NCBI GenBank assembly: GCA_018350325.1
Contig: JAEVLN010000022.1
Span: forward strand, 62,001 to 126,000
DNA length: 64,000 nucleotides
Source of the DNA: Globodera rostochiensis
Taxonomy: Eukaryota; Nematoda; Chromadorea; Rhabditida; Heteroderidae
Direction of reading: 5' to 3'
In this document: positions 48,201 through 59,280 of the stretch, one piece after another
Numbering within the stretch: position 1 is the first letter of the stretch
How the letters are laid out: each line of letters begins with the position of its first letter
Program-made: the position numbers and the translations under genes
Notes under the pieces: model-generated
What the model was told of the DNA's origin: nothing
Databases searched by the model: none
Seen by the model: the letters and a program-made list of their open reading frames with translations, nothing else

Positions 48201-49543
48201 CGTCCGCTTCTCGCGCATATCTTAAAATGAATTTAATCCAAATTAGCTTGAAGTATTTCCGATTATTCTGAACGAAAGCAATCGGAAGAATCGTCGGCCA
48301 CCTAATCGATTCCACAGTTTGGTCCATAACGCCGTCATCAGCCGCCACCACCAACACGACAATGTCCGTGGAATGGGCGCCTCTCTCGCGCATTGCCTTC
48401 AAAACGGTTTTTGTTTAATCAAAATTTGTAAAATATTTCAATTGCCCCAAAAGCGGCATGTCCGGGAGTGTCCAAGAAAGTGACTGTCCGATTGTCGCAG
48501 ACGTCCGGCAGTCGAACTGAAAAAGTGGACAATTTTAGTGATATTAATCATTTTTTTAAGTCGGGTTAGACCTGAAAATGCGCCAATGTGTTGAGTTATT
48601 CCGCCAAATTCTTGTGCGACAATGTTCGACTTTCGCAATGCGTCCAAAAGTGTCGTCTTCCCGTGGTCCACATGGCCCATAATGGTGACAACCTTTTGAG
48701 AACCCAAAATTCAAAACGAATCCAATTCTTCCCTTTTTAGCTTACCGGAGGACGAGGAACAAGTTCTTCCTGCGGGGGCGGGGGTCTAAAATAGTGTCTC
48801 CCATATTTTTATTCTAAATTGGCACTTTGGGTAGACGTCCCGTGCCTGATCATGTCGGCACTTTGGAGCACCACCCAAAATTGGTTTTCTGCCCAAAAAT
48901 GACACAATTTTGAGCACTAAGGGGAGGTCGAGCGGAGCTAAAAGGAATATTTTGCAAAATGAGTTAATTAATAATTAATGAGGGGAGGGAGTGGGGGGGG
49001 GCACCGTTCGGATCAGAAAGGATCTGCTCCATCTCCGAGTCGGACACAATGTTCAGCAACTGAACGCAAAGCTCGTCGAAATCGAAGTCCAATGAAACGG
49101 CCAAATGCCTTTAAACAAAAAAAAAAAGATTTTTTTGTTGTACATTTTCCCATTTTCTCACCTGAGACTCATTTCTTCGAAAATATTCACCGTCGGTTTG
49201 TCACTTTTTTGCTTTTTCATCGAAATTTTTTCGACATATTTCTTCCGTTTTTTGTTCTCGAATTTAGCCCATAACCCTTTTTCTGCTTTAGAAGACATTC
49301 GCTGAACACCCAAAGCAATTTGACGCGTCTAAACCAAATAATTTATTTAAAAATAAAAACTTTCCATTAAACCTGAAGAACATTTAGTGACTTAATCGAA
49401 AGCTTTTTTGGTTTGGGGCTTATCAAAAAAACATTTATTTGACAAAGGCGGCGAGTAAATGTTGTTATTCGACTTCCATCAAACGGCCCCATCAACGGAA
49501 GAAACAAAGGCGGAAGAGAGGGAAAAAGGACGAGCCGTGGCAT
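45279..49543 (-). CDS. MTIF2: Mitochondrial translation initiation factor IF-2
   Basis: GTPase placing fMet-tRNA on the mitochondrial small ribosomal subunit. ATG 49543 opens [19 protein letters not shown]...TRRLCQ, basic and hydrophobic like a presequence, spliced to [19 protein letters not shown] domain: G1 [18 protein letters not shown]2 [11 protein letters not shown]3 [12 protein letters not shown]4 INKCDKPR, G5 [11 protein letters not shown]. Then IF-2 domain II ([20 protein letters not shown]), a charged linker ([18 protein letters not shown]), [42 protein letters not shown] and the C-terminal barrel, ending [13 protein letters not shown]...WNPPGF at 45279. The VEGTLQ|AVQ intron is filled by a 20-copy repeat derived from its own donor. 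About 15 exons; all GTPase motifs intact. It lies 238 bp downstream of PIGK on the same strand. Confidence 0.93.
46281..46815. repeat. 20-copy array of a splice-donor unit in MTIF2 intron
   Basis: GATCACTTGGAGATGTCC plus a C run of 4-13 bases is repeated about 20 times. On the gene's sense strand each unit reads GGACATCTCCAAGTGATC then a G run. The exon ends CTCCAA|GTGATCGGGG (near 46810), so every unit repeats the last six exon bases and the donor. The C run varies in length and some copies have CTCC or CTCCTCC interruptions, giving variant units interspersed along the array. Confidence 0.95.
47235..47326. repeat. Tandem duplication of a 3' splice site in MTIF2
   Basis: Two copies of a roughly 45-bp segment containing AAAGGGTGCCATGCCATCAT. 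On the minus strand each ends CACCCTTTAAGG, an acceptor. Only the copy at about 47235 joins LKEM to ETIEEK in frame; use of the other would give an early stop. Confidence 0.85.
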
Positions 49544-49781
49544 AATTCTTCACAAAATATGCACAGAATTCCCTAAATGTAATGAAAAACCAAAATAAAA
49601 GAACATTTTTATATAACATTTTAAAATATTTCAGGAGTTTTCTAAACAAAAAGTTGATGAAATTGCAAACGAAATAAAGATAAATACATTCAAAAAAAGC
49701 AACTCAAAAAAGTGAACAAACCCAATCAATTGGAGATCAAAAAATAATAAATGAAATTTGATCGTTTTTGGCATTGGCATT

Positions 49782-51201
49782 TCAGAAGGCACTCCAATCG
49801 ACGCCAAAGTCCACGGCTTCCACCCCTTTCACATATCGACGAGCGCCAAAAAAGTCAGTGACACGGACGCGATCGAGCGGCTTATTGTACAAATCGTTGC
49901 GAACTCCAACGGTCGAAATGCATTTCGAACGGTCGCAATACTATGAAAAAACATTTTAATTGGACAAAACGAAAATAATTTGAATTTAATGGGTCCAAAA
50001 TAATTGCTTAATTTGCCTTACGAACTTTTACAAAGTCAGCCATCGAAGTGCTGGAGTTTAAAGTCGTGACGCGCGAGTCGAGGAACTGTTGCATGTGATA
50101 GGCATACCTAAAAATAATTAAATAATTCAAATCCGGTAAAATATAAATTCAATTTTGCCAAGGCTACCAACGACTAAATAAAATCCAAAATGACTTCAAC
50201 TCATCTGTCAATTATGTAAACTCCGATAGATCGGTCGACGTGGTGAGAGAGAGAATCTTCGCCGACCTAAAAAGAATATCTTCAATCATTTCCGTTTTTA
50301 TTTGTCCTTGCCAAGCTGGACGAAGTGGCCAACACCCGCGGCGAGTACACTCTCTGATACATTGACTCACTCTGACACGTGTCGGCAATGAGCAGTAACT
50401 CGTTGTAACTGTTTAAAGTGTTTCCAAAAATGGTTCAATCAAATACCGGTCCTGCTGGTGCATAGTTTCAATTGCATCTGCCAAGTCCACGTTCGTCAGC
50501 TCTTCGGCGTCCTGAAACTTCAAAAACCCGTCTCCGCCGTGGCCAGTTAAGTAGATGAGAACGTTGCTTTGACGGTCGCTGAGCAAACGCCTTAAATGAA
50601 ATGTAACAAAATGGACAACAAAAAGTTAGTCGACTTGTTTCTCGGCGTGTCCGGATGCATTCGGCCCGTGAGAATTCTTACAACACTTTCAGCAGCCACT
50701 TCGTATCCACGGTAATCCACTTCGGTGTCCTCCAAATACAAATTTTGATGGGCATAGGCATTGTTGAATATTGAGGCTATTCAATAATTGAGATTATTGC
50801 AATATCGAAATGTTCTCACCGGGCGATGGGTTCCTTCCGTTGCATGGGATGTTATCAGCCAACATCAAAATTATGTTGCTAAAAGCCAAGTTAAGAAAAA
50901 TTCAGAGGTCAAAAAACCAACCTATCGGGCATTCCCAGCCGTTTTAGCGAGCGGTACAAAGACAGCACATTGGCAACGTGGCGATAATTGAACCAAAAGC
51001 GCGACGAACAAACCAAAAGAGCCCTTAAACAAGAACAAACAGTTCAGTTGCAGGGCAACATGACTTGGAAAGGAAAGAATTCACTCACCAATTGTTTGTG
51101 TGGGTAGAATGGTGGAAAAAATTGCCCAAAGAATCCGCCATAAAATGCGAAGGTTTAAGAAAAGAAAACAGAAGGAATATGACGATAAAATTAGGTGCCA
51201 T
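49782..51201 (-). CDS. PIGK: GPI-anchor transamidase catalytic subunit (GPI8/PIGK)
   Basis: C13-family cysteine protease of the ER transamidase that swaps C-terminal signal peptides for GPI anchors. ATG 51201 begins [16 protein letters not shown], a signal peptide. The mature part starts at about [18 protein letters not shown], split by a short intron, followed by [40 protein letters not shown] and [11 protein letters not shown]. The catalytic histidine is in [17 protein letters not shown] and the catalytic cysteine in [20 protein letters not shown]. The conserved tail [20 protein letters not shown] follows. Stop at 49782 after FGVDWSAF. No C-terminal membrane helix was found after this, so the protein is shorter than vertebrate PIGK, which is anchored by such a helix; an extra exon cannot be excluded. 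Confidence 0.93.
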
Positions 51202-51538
51202 GGAGCCCCAAGTCCTTTAAAAAATATAAAATTAGTAATTTCGAGAAAAGGCAAATTCGGCGTTTTGCAATTCGTAAACCAAAAGCCTGACACAAAATCT
51301 TGTTTGTGTTCGTCCTTTTTAAATTTTGCAGTAGCGTTTGTAATTCTCTGGCGTAATGTTTGATTTTTGGTTTTGGTTCTCCAGTTCACTTTTTCTCGCA
51401 TTTCTCCGCTGTTCGAGCGCTCGGATCTCGACAAAGTTATCTTTCAGCTCTTGAGTATGTTTTCATTTGTAAACATAAAATTTAGTTTTGATACCTCAGA
51501 TGCCAATTTTTATATTTTATATTTCAGAAAACTCAAAA
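51202..51538. other. Divergent promoter region PIGK / ATP6AP1
   Basis: 337 bp between divergent start codons, the head-to-head arrangement of two endomembrane genes. An acceptor-like TTTATATTTCAG ends 10 bases before the ATP6AP1 ATG. Confidence 0.5.
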
Positions 51539-53011
51539 ATGCTAATAAAATTGGCTACGCCAACAGCGCTCTACAGCTGCGTTGTTGTTTCTTTGTCATT
51601 TTTCTTGTCTTCAATGAGGTATTTGGTGATTTTAAGCACTGAATTTTGAATTTGTTTGTTTAGTGCTGTCAGAATGGATGACGCTGAGCAGACGGAACAG
51701 CGACCAACTGGCGACACTTCTTCTAGACAATTTCCCATTTCATACCCTCCGATAAAATTTGATGAAAAAGCCTTTGTGGAGAAACCGAAGGGCAGCGATC
51801 GCTGTCTTTTCTATGCCGAAGGGCTTTCTGTTGTCGTGTTTAACAGCGCCAAAAGCCAATCCGCATGGGCCAATTACCGCTCTGATGTCGAAGGCAGCAC
51901 TGCCAAGTACACAGCATCGATGGACTGCCAGGGCAACCAGAATTTTGGGAGTAGCTTCGAGTAGTCATTCCCTTTTCAATCAAAATAAAAATCATAAACT
52001 TTACTAGCATCTACTTGAAGATTGACGGCAAAATGGACGGAATTGTGAGGGCAGACATTGGGAAACAGGACGCTAAAAGCGCTTTCACCGTTGATGGGGC
52101 CGAATTTGTGTGAGTTGTTCGTACTTTTGGGCAGGTTCAGAGTGTTTTTGTCTTTCAGACTTCACTTCAACTTCACTCAAGTCGGCTACTGGAAGTTGGT
52201 CGGTGCGACTGTGACGCGAATTACAGTGAGCAAAAGCTCTTCGGATTTTCTGAACAAAGTTTGAATTCTCTCTTATTTATTAATTAATGGGTTTTATTTT
52301 AGAATTTGGACGTTGACAGCAAATGGGCTTTAGAAAAATCGGTTGTTGGCGCTTCAAACATTTACGGCTTCAAAGATTACAGTTTTGCCTGTGGACAAAC
52401 CAATCCGATCGTATGGAAAAGCTCTTCTGACGTGTCTTATGCGGTCGGAATTACTCTCAACAATGTCCAGGTACGGTTGCTCGCAGGCCGGGGAGGAATC
52501 CCCCCCCCTCTGCAAATGAGCTAAAAATCTCAGCGAAAAAGGGGGAAATTTTCAAGGTCCCCCCAAGCAAAAAATGTCAATTTTAATCAACAATTGTCTG
52601 GGAATCACTATCGGCGAGGGATTTTTCCCTTTTTTACTTTCTAGCCGATCCCCCTCTCCTCAAAATTGTTTTATCATGTGAACGGGGATTCGTTTTGGCA
52701 AATTATTCCGACCCAATTCATCTTTACGTGCTACCAAAATGCTTGCGCATTTAAACTTTTTGTTTTTTGAGTTTCAACCGTTCAATGCAACGTTCATGGA
52801 CGGGGGGAAGGAGGCGGATTTCCTGAAGTTTGGGTGGAGGGTCAGTGACTGCCAAGGACTGTTCAGCATCGGCACTTGGATGGGCCTTGTTGTCGCTTTG
52901 CTTCTCATCGGAGTGCTCTCTTTCGGCTTTCTTATGCTTAATTCTGTGCAGACAATGGACAGATTCGATGACCCGAAGCAGAAACAGTTGATCATCAGCT
53001 CCAAAGAATGA
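51539..53011 (+). CDS. vha-19: V-ATPase accessory subunit S1 (ATP6AP1)
   Basis: Type I membrane subunit that assembles with the V0 sector and assists proton-pump biogenesis. ATG 51539 gives a signal peptide LYSCVVVSLSFFLSSMS. The luminal domain includes YFYAEGLSVVVFNSAK-like sequence, SMDCQGNQNFGSS, LKIDGKMDG, GYWKLVGATV, VGASNIYGFKDYSFACGQT and a second-Cys segment GWRVSDCQGLF. The membrane helix GLVVALLLIGVLSFGFLMLN is followed by the family tail TMDRFDDPKQKQLII, stop 53011. The length, roughly 350 residues, is shorter than the vertebrate protein, whose N-terminal propeptide region is not evident here. AATAAA at 53105. It is the first of three closely spaced plus-strand genes. Confidence 0.88.
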
Positions 53012-53222
53012 AACTTTCTTTTTTTCATTTTTAAAAAATTGTATTTTCTTGGATTAAACATTTTAATTCATTTATAGTCATTTTATATCGTCGTTTGTCT
53101 GTGAAATAAATTTTCAGTTGAAATTTTGCACTTTTAAGTGTGTGCCTTTCTGATTGAATTTATCAAAATATTTGCAAATACGAAATAACTTTCTTTTTTT
53201 TATAAATTCCATTGAGTTTTCT

Positions 53223-54845
53223 ATGGAGGAAGCCGAGCGGATAATTATGGTTAATTTTCTGGTCGTCGTCGATTTGTTTTATGATTTTTTAGTGCAGGGA
53301 AAAGGAATTCGCGCGGATTGGCGTCGACGTGCCCCCGTTGTTTGTGGCTGCTCCAATGGTTCGCTATTCAAAGTGCGTTTTGGTAGACTTGCCGTACATT
53401 TGTTCCGATACATCTTTCGAAGAAATATTCTTTTTCTAAAAATTTATGCGTTTCCATGTGTACCTATCGGTCAAATTGTCATTAGGTTGCCATTTCGACG
53501 ACTTGTCAGTCGGTACGGCTGTGACTTCGCCTACACGCCGATGATTTACGCCGATTGTTTCGTCAAATCGGAAAAGTGCCGTCTGGCGGAGTTTGTGCCG
53601 TCTCCCGGTGACTGCCCAATTGTGCAATTTGCAGCAAAAAAGACGGAGGAATTTGCCAATGCGGCTCAGCTCGTTTACGGGTAAAATATCCAAAATTATT
53701 CAAAAATTAAAATGTTTTATTTTCTCATTGCCAGGCATTGCCGAGGAATCGATTTAAATTGTGGCTGCCCAAAAAGTGACGTGCGGTCGGACGGGTACGG
53801 CTCGAAACTGTTGGAAGATCCGGAATTGGTAGCCGACATTGTGAGACAGTGCCGCGCATCCATCGCTGATCCCGACTTCACAATTTCTATCAAAATTCGT
53901 CTACAATACCCCATCGAAAGGACTGTTGATTTATGCCAAAAAGTAAGCGCAAAACATTGCCATTCATTTATTCAATTTTTATATGGTCTATTTCAAAGTC
54001 GGTTACGAAAGTCCCGATGCAAATTTTAGGTTGAACGTGCTGGTGTTTCACACATTGCCGTCCATGCCCGAACGGTCAGTCAGCGGTCGGAGCCGCCTGA
54101 TTATGCGTCGGTGGCACTTCTCAAAGACTGCTTGAAAATCCCGCTCATCGTCAACGGAGGCTGCAAAACATTTTGGGACGCGTTGGAAATCGTGCGGACG
54201 ACGGGCGCCGATGGTAAAAGACGGGAAGAAGTTTATGCATTTGAATTGATTAACGGCACCTATCGGCACCGCCGACACCCCACCCTAAAAGTTAAGCAGA
54301 ATTCGCAAAAAAAAAAATTCTTAACAAAAATGAAGTAAAAACTGAAAATGCACCCCTAAAAATTGAACATTTTTTTTTGGAAAAATTGCTTAAAAACCCA
54401 GGAAAAAATACACCCATAAGAACGATTTCCCCCCCCCCCGAAAATTTTTGCTGGCTACGCCTTGGGATGGATTATCTGTTGGGTTTGTCCTTGTCCTTTT
54501 TGATATCGTTTTACTGAAAGGAGTGATGGTGGCCAACGGTCTCTTGGACAATCCCGCATTGTTTGCCGGACATTCCACAACGCCCAAACAGTGCGTGCTC
54601 GACTGGGTCTGAGATTATAATTATATTCATTTTTGCAATTTGTTTTTTTTATTATTTTCATTCCGTCGATCAAATTTCAGCTAGATTTGGAGCATTCCGA
54701 GCGCATTCCCTTCGATTTATTCCACCAACAATTGATTTTCATGCTTCGGACGTCCCTCCCAAAACAGCAGCGGAAGATTTTCAATGCGTTGAAAGGATCC
54801 GAGGCTGTCAGAGAGTTTCTCACAAATTTTTATTTCTCTCAATAA
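53223..54845 (+). CDS. DUS4L: tRNA-dihydrouridine synthase, DUS4L type
   Basis: FMN enzyme reducing uridines in the tRNA D-loop. ATG 53223 (MEEAERIIM) joins to REKEFARIGVDVPPLFVAAP then MVRYSK|LPFRRLVSRYGCDFAYTPMI. The active-site segment is DLNCGCPKSDVRSDGYGSKL, with the catalytic Cys in GCP. Then ISIKIRLQ, AGVSHIAVHARTVSQRSEPP, IPLIVNGGCKTFWDALEIV and ADGVMVANGLLDNPALFAG, the FMN phosphate-binding end. Stop 54845. VHART and the short C-terminus fit the Dus4 subgroup rather than Dus1-3. The intron splitting ADG|VMVAN (about 54212-54520) is expanded by an inserted repeat with GCACCGCCGAC and a C10 run. Confidence 0.92.
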
Positions 54846-54984
54846 CAACGAAAGATCGGTGATGATTTTTTTGTGATCTCTTTGAGAGAAGATTTTTTTT
54901 AAATTTCTTTTGCACTGTTTTCTAAACCTCTCTACCTGTAATTGTGTCTTGCAATATTTTTATTGCTTCATAAAACGATCAAGG

Positions 54985-56931
54985 ATGATTGCCGAAGTGT
55001 GTTTGAATGCGTTCAAAAATGCTCTCCGTGAAATCAATCCGAGCGCGTCCGTGCAAAAAGTCCAAAATTCGATCACAATCGATTTTCCCGATTAAAACAT
55101 TTTAGGCATTGTCTGTCCACGATGGTAAACTCTTTGTGTTGAATCACACCTATGAACTGCATAAAAATGTGCATTTGGTCGCTCTTGGAAAGGCCGCGCC
55201 AGCGATGGTTGAGGGTGCTGAAAGAGTGTTGGCCGGGCACATCCGGGGAGGGGTTGCGTCAGTGCCTGCGGGGACAACGTATTGTTTACAAAACAAGCGC
55301 TGGTCACGGGGTATTCGTCGTTAACGGAATTTTGGAATGACAGAGTCTAAATAAGAAAATGTAAATTAAACGTTTACAAAACAAAATCGAAAATTTTGGT
55401 CATGACATTTGTCCAATCCTTATAATTGGGGCATTTTTTCCATAATAACTTAAGAATCCCGCCTGGCCTGAAGACTAACTTTTACACCGGTGCTGAGAAC
55501 AATTTGCCCGATGAAAAAGCGATGGAAAACACAAGAAGAATCGAGCAATTCATGGCCGAAGCTAAATCATTGCCGGATCAGCTTATTCTGTTCCTTATTT
55601 CGGGTTTATAAACCCTAAACTATGCTAACCTTCCCCCCCCCCTAAAGGTGGCGGTTCCGCCCTTCTGCCAGCGCCAATTCCGGGTGTCAGTCTGAACGAG
55701 AAAGTGGAACTGATAGGGCTGTTGCAGAACAACGGGGCGGACATTAAGCAGTTGAACGCGGTCAGGACGGCACTATCGCGAGTGAAAGGGGGCGGCTTGG
55801 CCAAGTCTGGCCATCCGTCGAAGGTCACTTTTTTTGTCTGCTTCTTTGTCATATAAACCAATGCGTGCTGTGCTGCAGATGATAAGTTTGATTATCTCCG
55901 ACATCGTTGGCGATCCGTTAGAACTGATCTCCAGCGGTCCAACGATCGTCTCTGAGAAGCCACCAGCCAACCCAATCGCCGTCTTGAATCAATTGGGCAT
56001 TCTCGACAAAGTGCCAACTCGACTGGTTGAACTGCTCCAATCGGCACATTTATCGAGGATTCAATGTATTCTGTACTAAAACAGACACACAAATAAATAT
56101 GTCCAATTGTTCAGCCCTAAATAATCGCTGCTCTCCTGTGGATGCGCTCAACCTGATCATTGCCAGCAATTCCATTTTGCTCAACGCCCTCGCAAACCAA
56201 ATCAAAAGTTCCTCCCACTTCTCCTCAATGAATCCATTCATCGTCACCAATCGATTGGAAGGCAACGCCACGGAGTTGGGAGTCAAATTTGCGAAATTAA
56301 TTAAGCGGAGTATGGCCAAGGGGCAGTTGGATTGGTCGGAGGTTGCTGATCAGTTTTCGGACGGTGATCGGAATCGAATTCCCAATTTACACTAATTTGT
56401 CGTAATTTGACAGATCGTGACGACTGTCGTCATCTTTGCGAGTCCGAATCGCCATGCATTGTCCTTTTATTTGGCGGTGAATCGACGGTCCTTTTTGATT
56501 TAAACAAAGCGGCACAGAATGCAAAAGGCGGCAGAAATCAGGAGATGGTTTTGTCCGCGTTGTACCAACTCGCCAAAGACCGGGGACAGTCCGCGGCCAA
56601 GAGAAGTGGCCATTTTGCACTGTTCAGCATCGGCAGCGATGGACAGGTGACGAATGGAGCCAACCAACCCTTTCTATCGAACGGGGGAATCAAACAATTA
56701 AAGGACGGCCCAACGGACGCAGCAGGCGCATTTTTAACGGATGCCGATTTGGAAGGATTGCCGGATTCTTCGGCATCGGAGCTCGAGCAATACCTCAAGT
56801 CCAAATGCTCTTATCAGTTTTGGAGCGAGTATAAGAACGGCCAGAACCTGGTTAAGACGGGGAAAACTGGCGTAAATGTGATGGATGTACAAATGCTGGT
56901 TTTGGATTTCAGCATGAACAACGATTGGTAG
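54985..56931 (+). CDS. GLYCTK: Glycerate kinase (GLYCTK, MOFRL family)
   Basis: Phosphorylates D-glycerate in serine and fructose catabolism. ATG 54985 (MIAEVCLNAFKNALREI) follows the DUS4L stop by 139 bp. Conserved blocks: LVALGKAAPAMVEGAE, YTGAENNLPDEKA, FLISGGGSALLPAPIPGVSL, LNAVRTALSRVKGGGLAK, LIISDIVGDPLELISSGPT, then the MOFRL domain with LFGGESTV, GGRNQEMVLSAL, GSDGQ...DGPTDAAGAF and the terminal TGVNVMDVQMLVLDF. Between GSDGQ and DGPTDAAGA lies a 57-bp stretch (56647-56703) with GT...AG ends and no stop; family sequences are contiguous here, so I read it as an intron. Stop 56931. Confidence 0.93.
56647..56703 (+). other. Stopless 57-bp intron in GLYCTK
   Basis: GTGACGAATGG...CAATTAAAG: length divisible by three, no stop in frame. 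Removal restores GSDGQ|DGPTDAAGA, the usual family motif; retention would add 19 residues near the substrate site. Confidence 0.75.
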
Positions 56932-57494
56932 AGAAATTTGATTTGTGATGAACCCAAAACTGGAAGAGAACCTTTTTGGAAATCCCCCATTTAATATTGT
57001 GTTGCCTATTTCATCCCCCGTTGCCTGTGTAATTTGATGCTCCTCCCACTCTTCTTTGTAGGCCAATCCACTCACATAAAACCCAGAGCCAAAAGCAGTC
57101 CAAAGGATTGACGGGTGAGTGGTTGACCTCCCCCCCAGGAGCTCTTCCTCCACACTTGGCCATGTAAATGATATTTTGGAAGTATTGAGACAAATATACT
57201 CTTTGGAGACCGGATTGGCATTTATAAAAGGGGGGGGGGGGAGGGCACTTTAAATAAGCAATAAGATTGTTTACATTTATTTTTGAATGAAGTAAATGCT
57301 AGAAAAACGGTTGAATCAAACGAATTGTAAGTAAAAGTTAAGAGCTTTTGAACAAATGAGGACTTTTCATTGAAACAATAAACGAATTTTTGGGCAATTT
57401 TATCCAATAAACACAATGGAAGGAAGACCTTAAGGGAGCAAAGGCATTCTCAGAGGATCCGATGAAGTGAGCCGAGACATTGGAGAGGAATTCG
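56932..57494. other. Convergent 3' regions GLYCTK / FITM2
   Basis: 563 bp between convergent stops, with a C9 run, a G12 run at 57229-57241 and AT-rich UTR-like sequence. No gene supported. Confidence 0.5.
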
Positions 57495-59280
57495 TCAAAA
57501 GCTTTTGATGTGCCGCCGAATGGGTAAAAAAGGGAATCCGACGACGAACCAAAAGCGATAGGTCACTGGAAAATTAAAAATTATAAAGTACAGCAGCAAT
57601 TATTGTTTACTAACCAAACCAGGAGAATACACCAATGCAAGCCCCGATTAACTTTTGCCAAAATTCATGGTAGTACAGAGAAGTGATTCCAAGCTGCAAG
57701 TCCCACACCAAATGAAGTATCAGAAGAAGCACAAAATTCCACTGAAATGAGAAAACATCGATAATTAATCTAAAACCGAATCCAAATAATCACGTCGCTA
57801 GCAAAGCAACATTTCTTGGAATTTAAAACATTTATTTACTAATTCAAAAAGGGGAAATTCCTGCCTGAATGAATTTCGTTTTTTGCTGGAAGTGTACAAA
57901 TTCCTCCCGCGATGGAACGTGCTGTACGGTAACACGCGGTTTTGAAGGCCAATTTTGAAACGAAGTGGACTCTTCGCAGATGATCAAAATGCTGTAGATC
58001 AGCAGAAATGCGTGTCCGCTGATGTCGAAGCCTGGAAAAAGTTATCAAAATGACAGGATGCCAATCCTGACAAAATTACCTGGTATCCATTTCCCGCCGT
58101 TCTCGTAACAGTTCGGCCTCACCGTTCCAGTTGAACCATGACATTTGCCAGTGTGGAGTTCAAATTTGACAAAGCTTAAATGCCCGAACTTTGGCCCATT
58201 ATTCGAAAATCTTGCCACTCACCAACTCGTGAAAATATACCAAAAAGCGGTAGCCACCAAAAGACGGAACAAGTCGAAGGCGGCTTTCAGTTTGGACTCG
58301 TGATGAAGCAGTGAAGTGAGCCAGACGAACGGCAACAGCAGTATCATAGTCCAGAACCAACCCAATTTGGTGCCGAACTGGTTGAAAACGTTGTGTTTCT
58401 GTAGTGGATCAAAGTTAGGAATAAAGGATTCTTGACAAAAGAGAACTTAAAATTATTAGGAATAAAGGATTCTTGACAAAAGAGAACTTAAAATTACAAT
58501 CAGACGGTAATTCCTTGCTATTTTCGTGGTTCAACTAAAATTCACCGGCGCCATTTATCGCTGCCGTTGGAATGGGAAACGTTTCTTGTCTCCATTTCAT
58601 CATTCTTTTACGGAAAACCAGCTTTGCGCCGGCCGTTTTGGCGCTGTCAGTTAAAAGCTAAGCAAATCAAATATAGTAAACCGATACAATTCAGAAGCTT
58701 TTTGTTCTTTTCAAATAAATTAAAGCTTAAACTCTTTCCTACTAAAGATTCTACAAACATAGTGCTTCGAATGTATCAAGATTTTTGATTTGGTTAGCTA
58801 CAAAAGTTATAGTGAATTCAAACGTGTCGGCGCCAAACTGACTCCGAACGACTGCCAGTCTTCACAACACTAACCGAATATTTTGTTTGGAAACAAACCT
58901 GAGTTAAATAAAATCCGCCAGGCAATTCGGTCGTCTGCGAAAACAGAGAGAAAATGGCAACTATCGCCAAATAAAACATCGCCTTTTTTTGTGCATCGAT
59001 GAAGAGGTACTTGCGCGCGAGTTGGGTAAGAACACCTGACAAATGAGACCATTTTCTTGAGAGAATTTAAAAACTCTTTTGTCACCTATCAAAACCTAGA
59101 ACAGAACAAATATTACCAACCTAAAAGTACGTCATGGAATGAAGTGGGCGCTGTTAGAAAGTTGCCGCCGCCATTCTGTTGAGTACCGTTGGCCTCAACG
59201 GCTTCCGTAACAGAGCGGTGTAGATCGGCATTTCTGCTGCCATTTGACTGTTGGCGATTACTCGTGTCCGACAACGTCAT
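57495..59280 (-). CDS. fitm-2: Fat storage-inducing transmembrane protein 2 (FIT2)
   Basis: ER multi-pass enzyme of lipid-droplet biogenesis, reported to act as an acyl-CoA diphosphatase. ATG 59280 (MTLSDTSNRQQSNGS). Joined exons give helices in KKAMFYLAIVAIFSLFSQ, LGWFWTMILLLPFVWLTSLL, FRLLVATAFWYIF, then HTGKCHGSTGTVRPNCYENG and the hallmark FDISGHAFLLIYSILIICEE, with the first catalytic His. A later helix, WNFVLLLILHLVWDLQLG, leads to ITSLYYHEFWQKLIGACIG with the second His, and the end reads YRFWFVVGFPFLPIRRHIKS, stop 57495. Spacing and both histidines match the family. Eight or so exons. One intron carries a 41-bp duplication. Confidence 0.92.
58415..58496. repeat. 41-bp perfect tandem duplication in FITM2 intron
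   Basis: TTAGGAATAAAGGATTCTTG and its continuation to AAAATTA occur twice without a mismatch, close to the 3' splice site of the intron on the minus strand. Confidence 0.95.
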
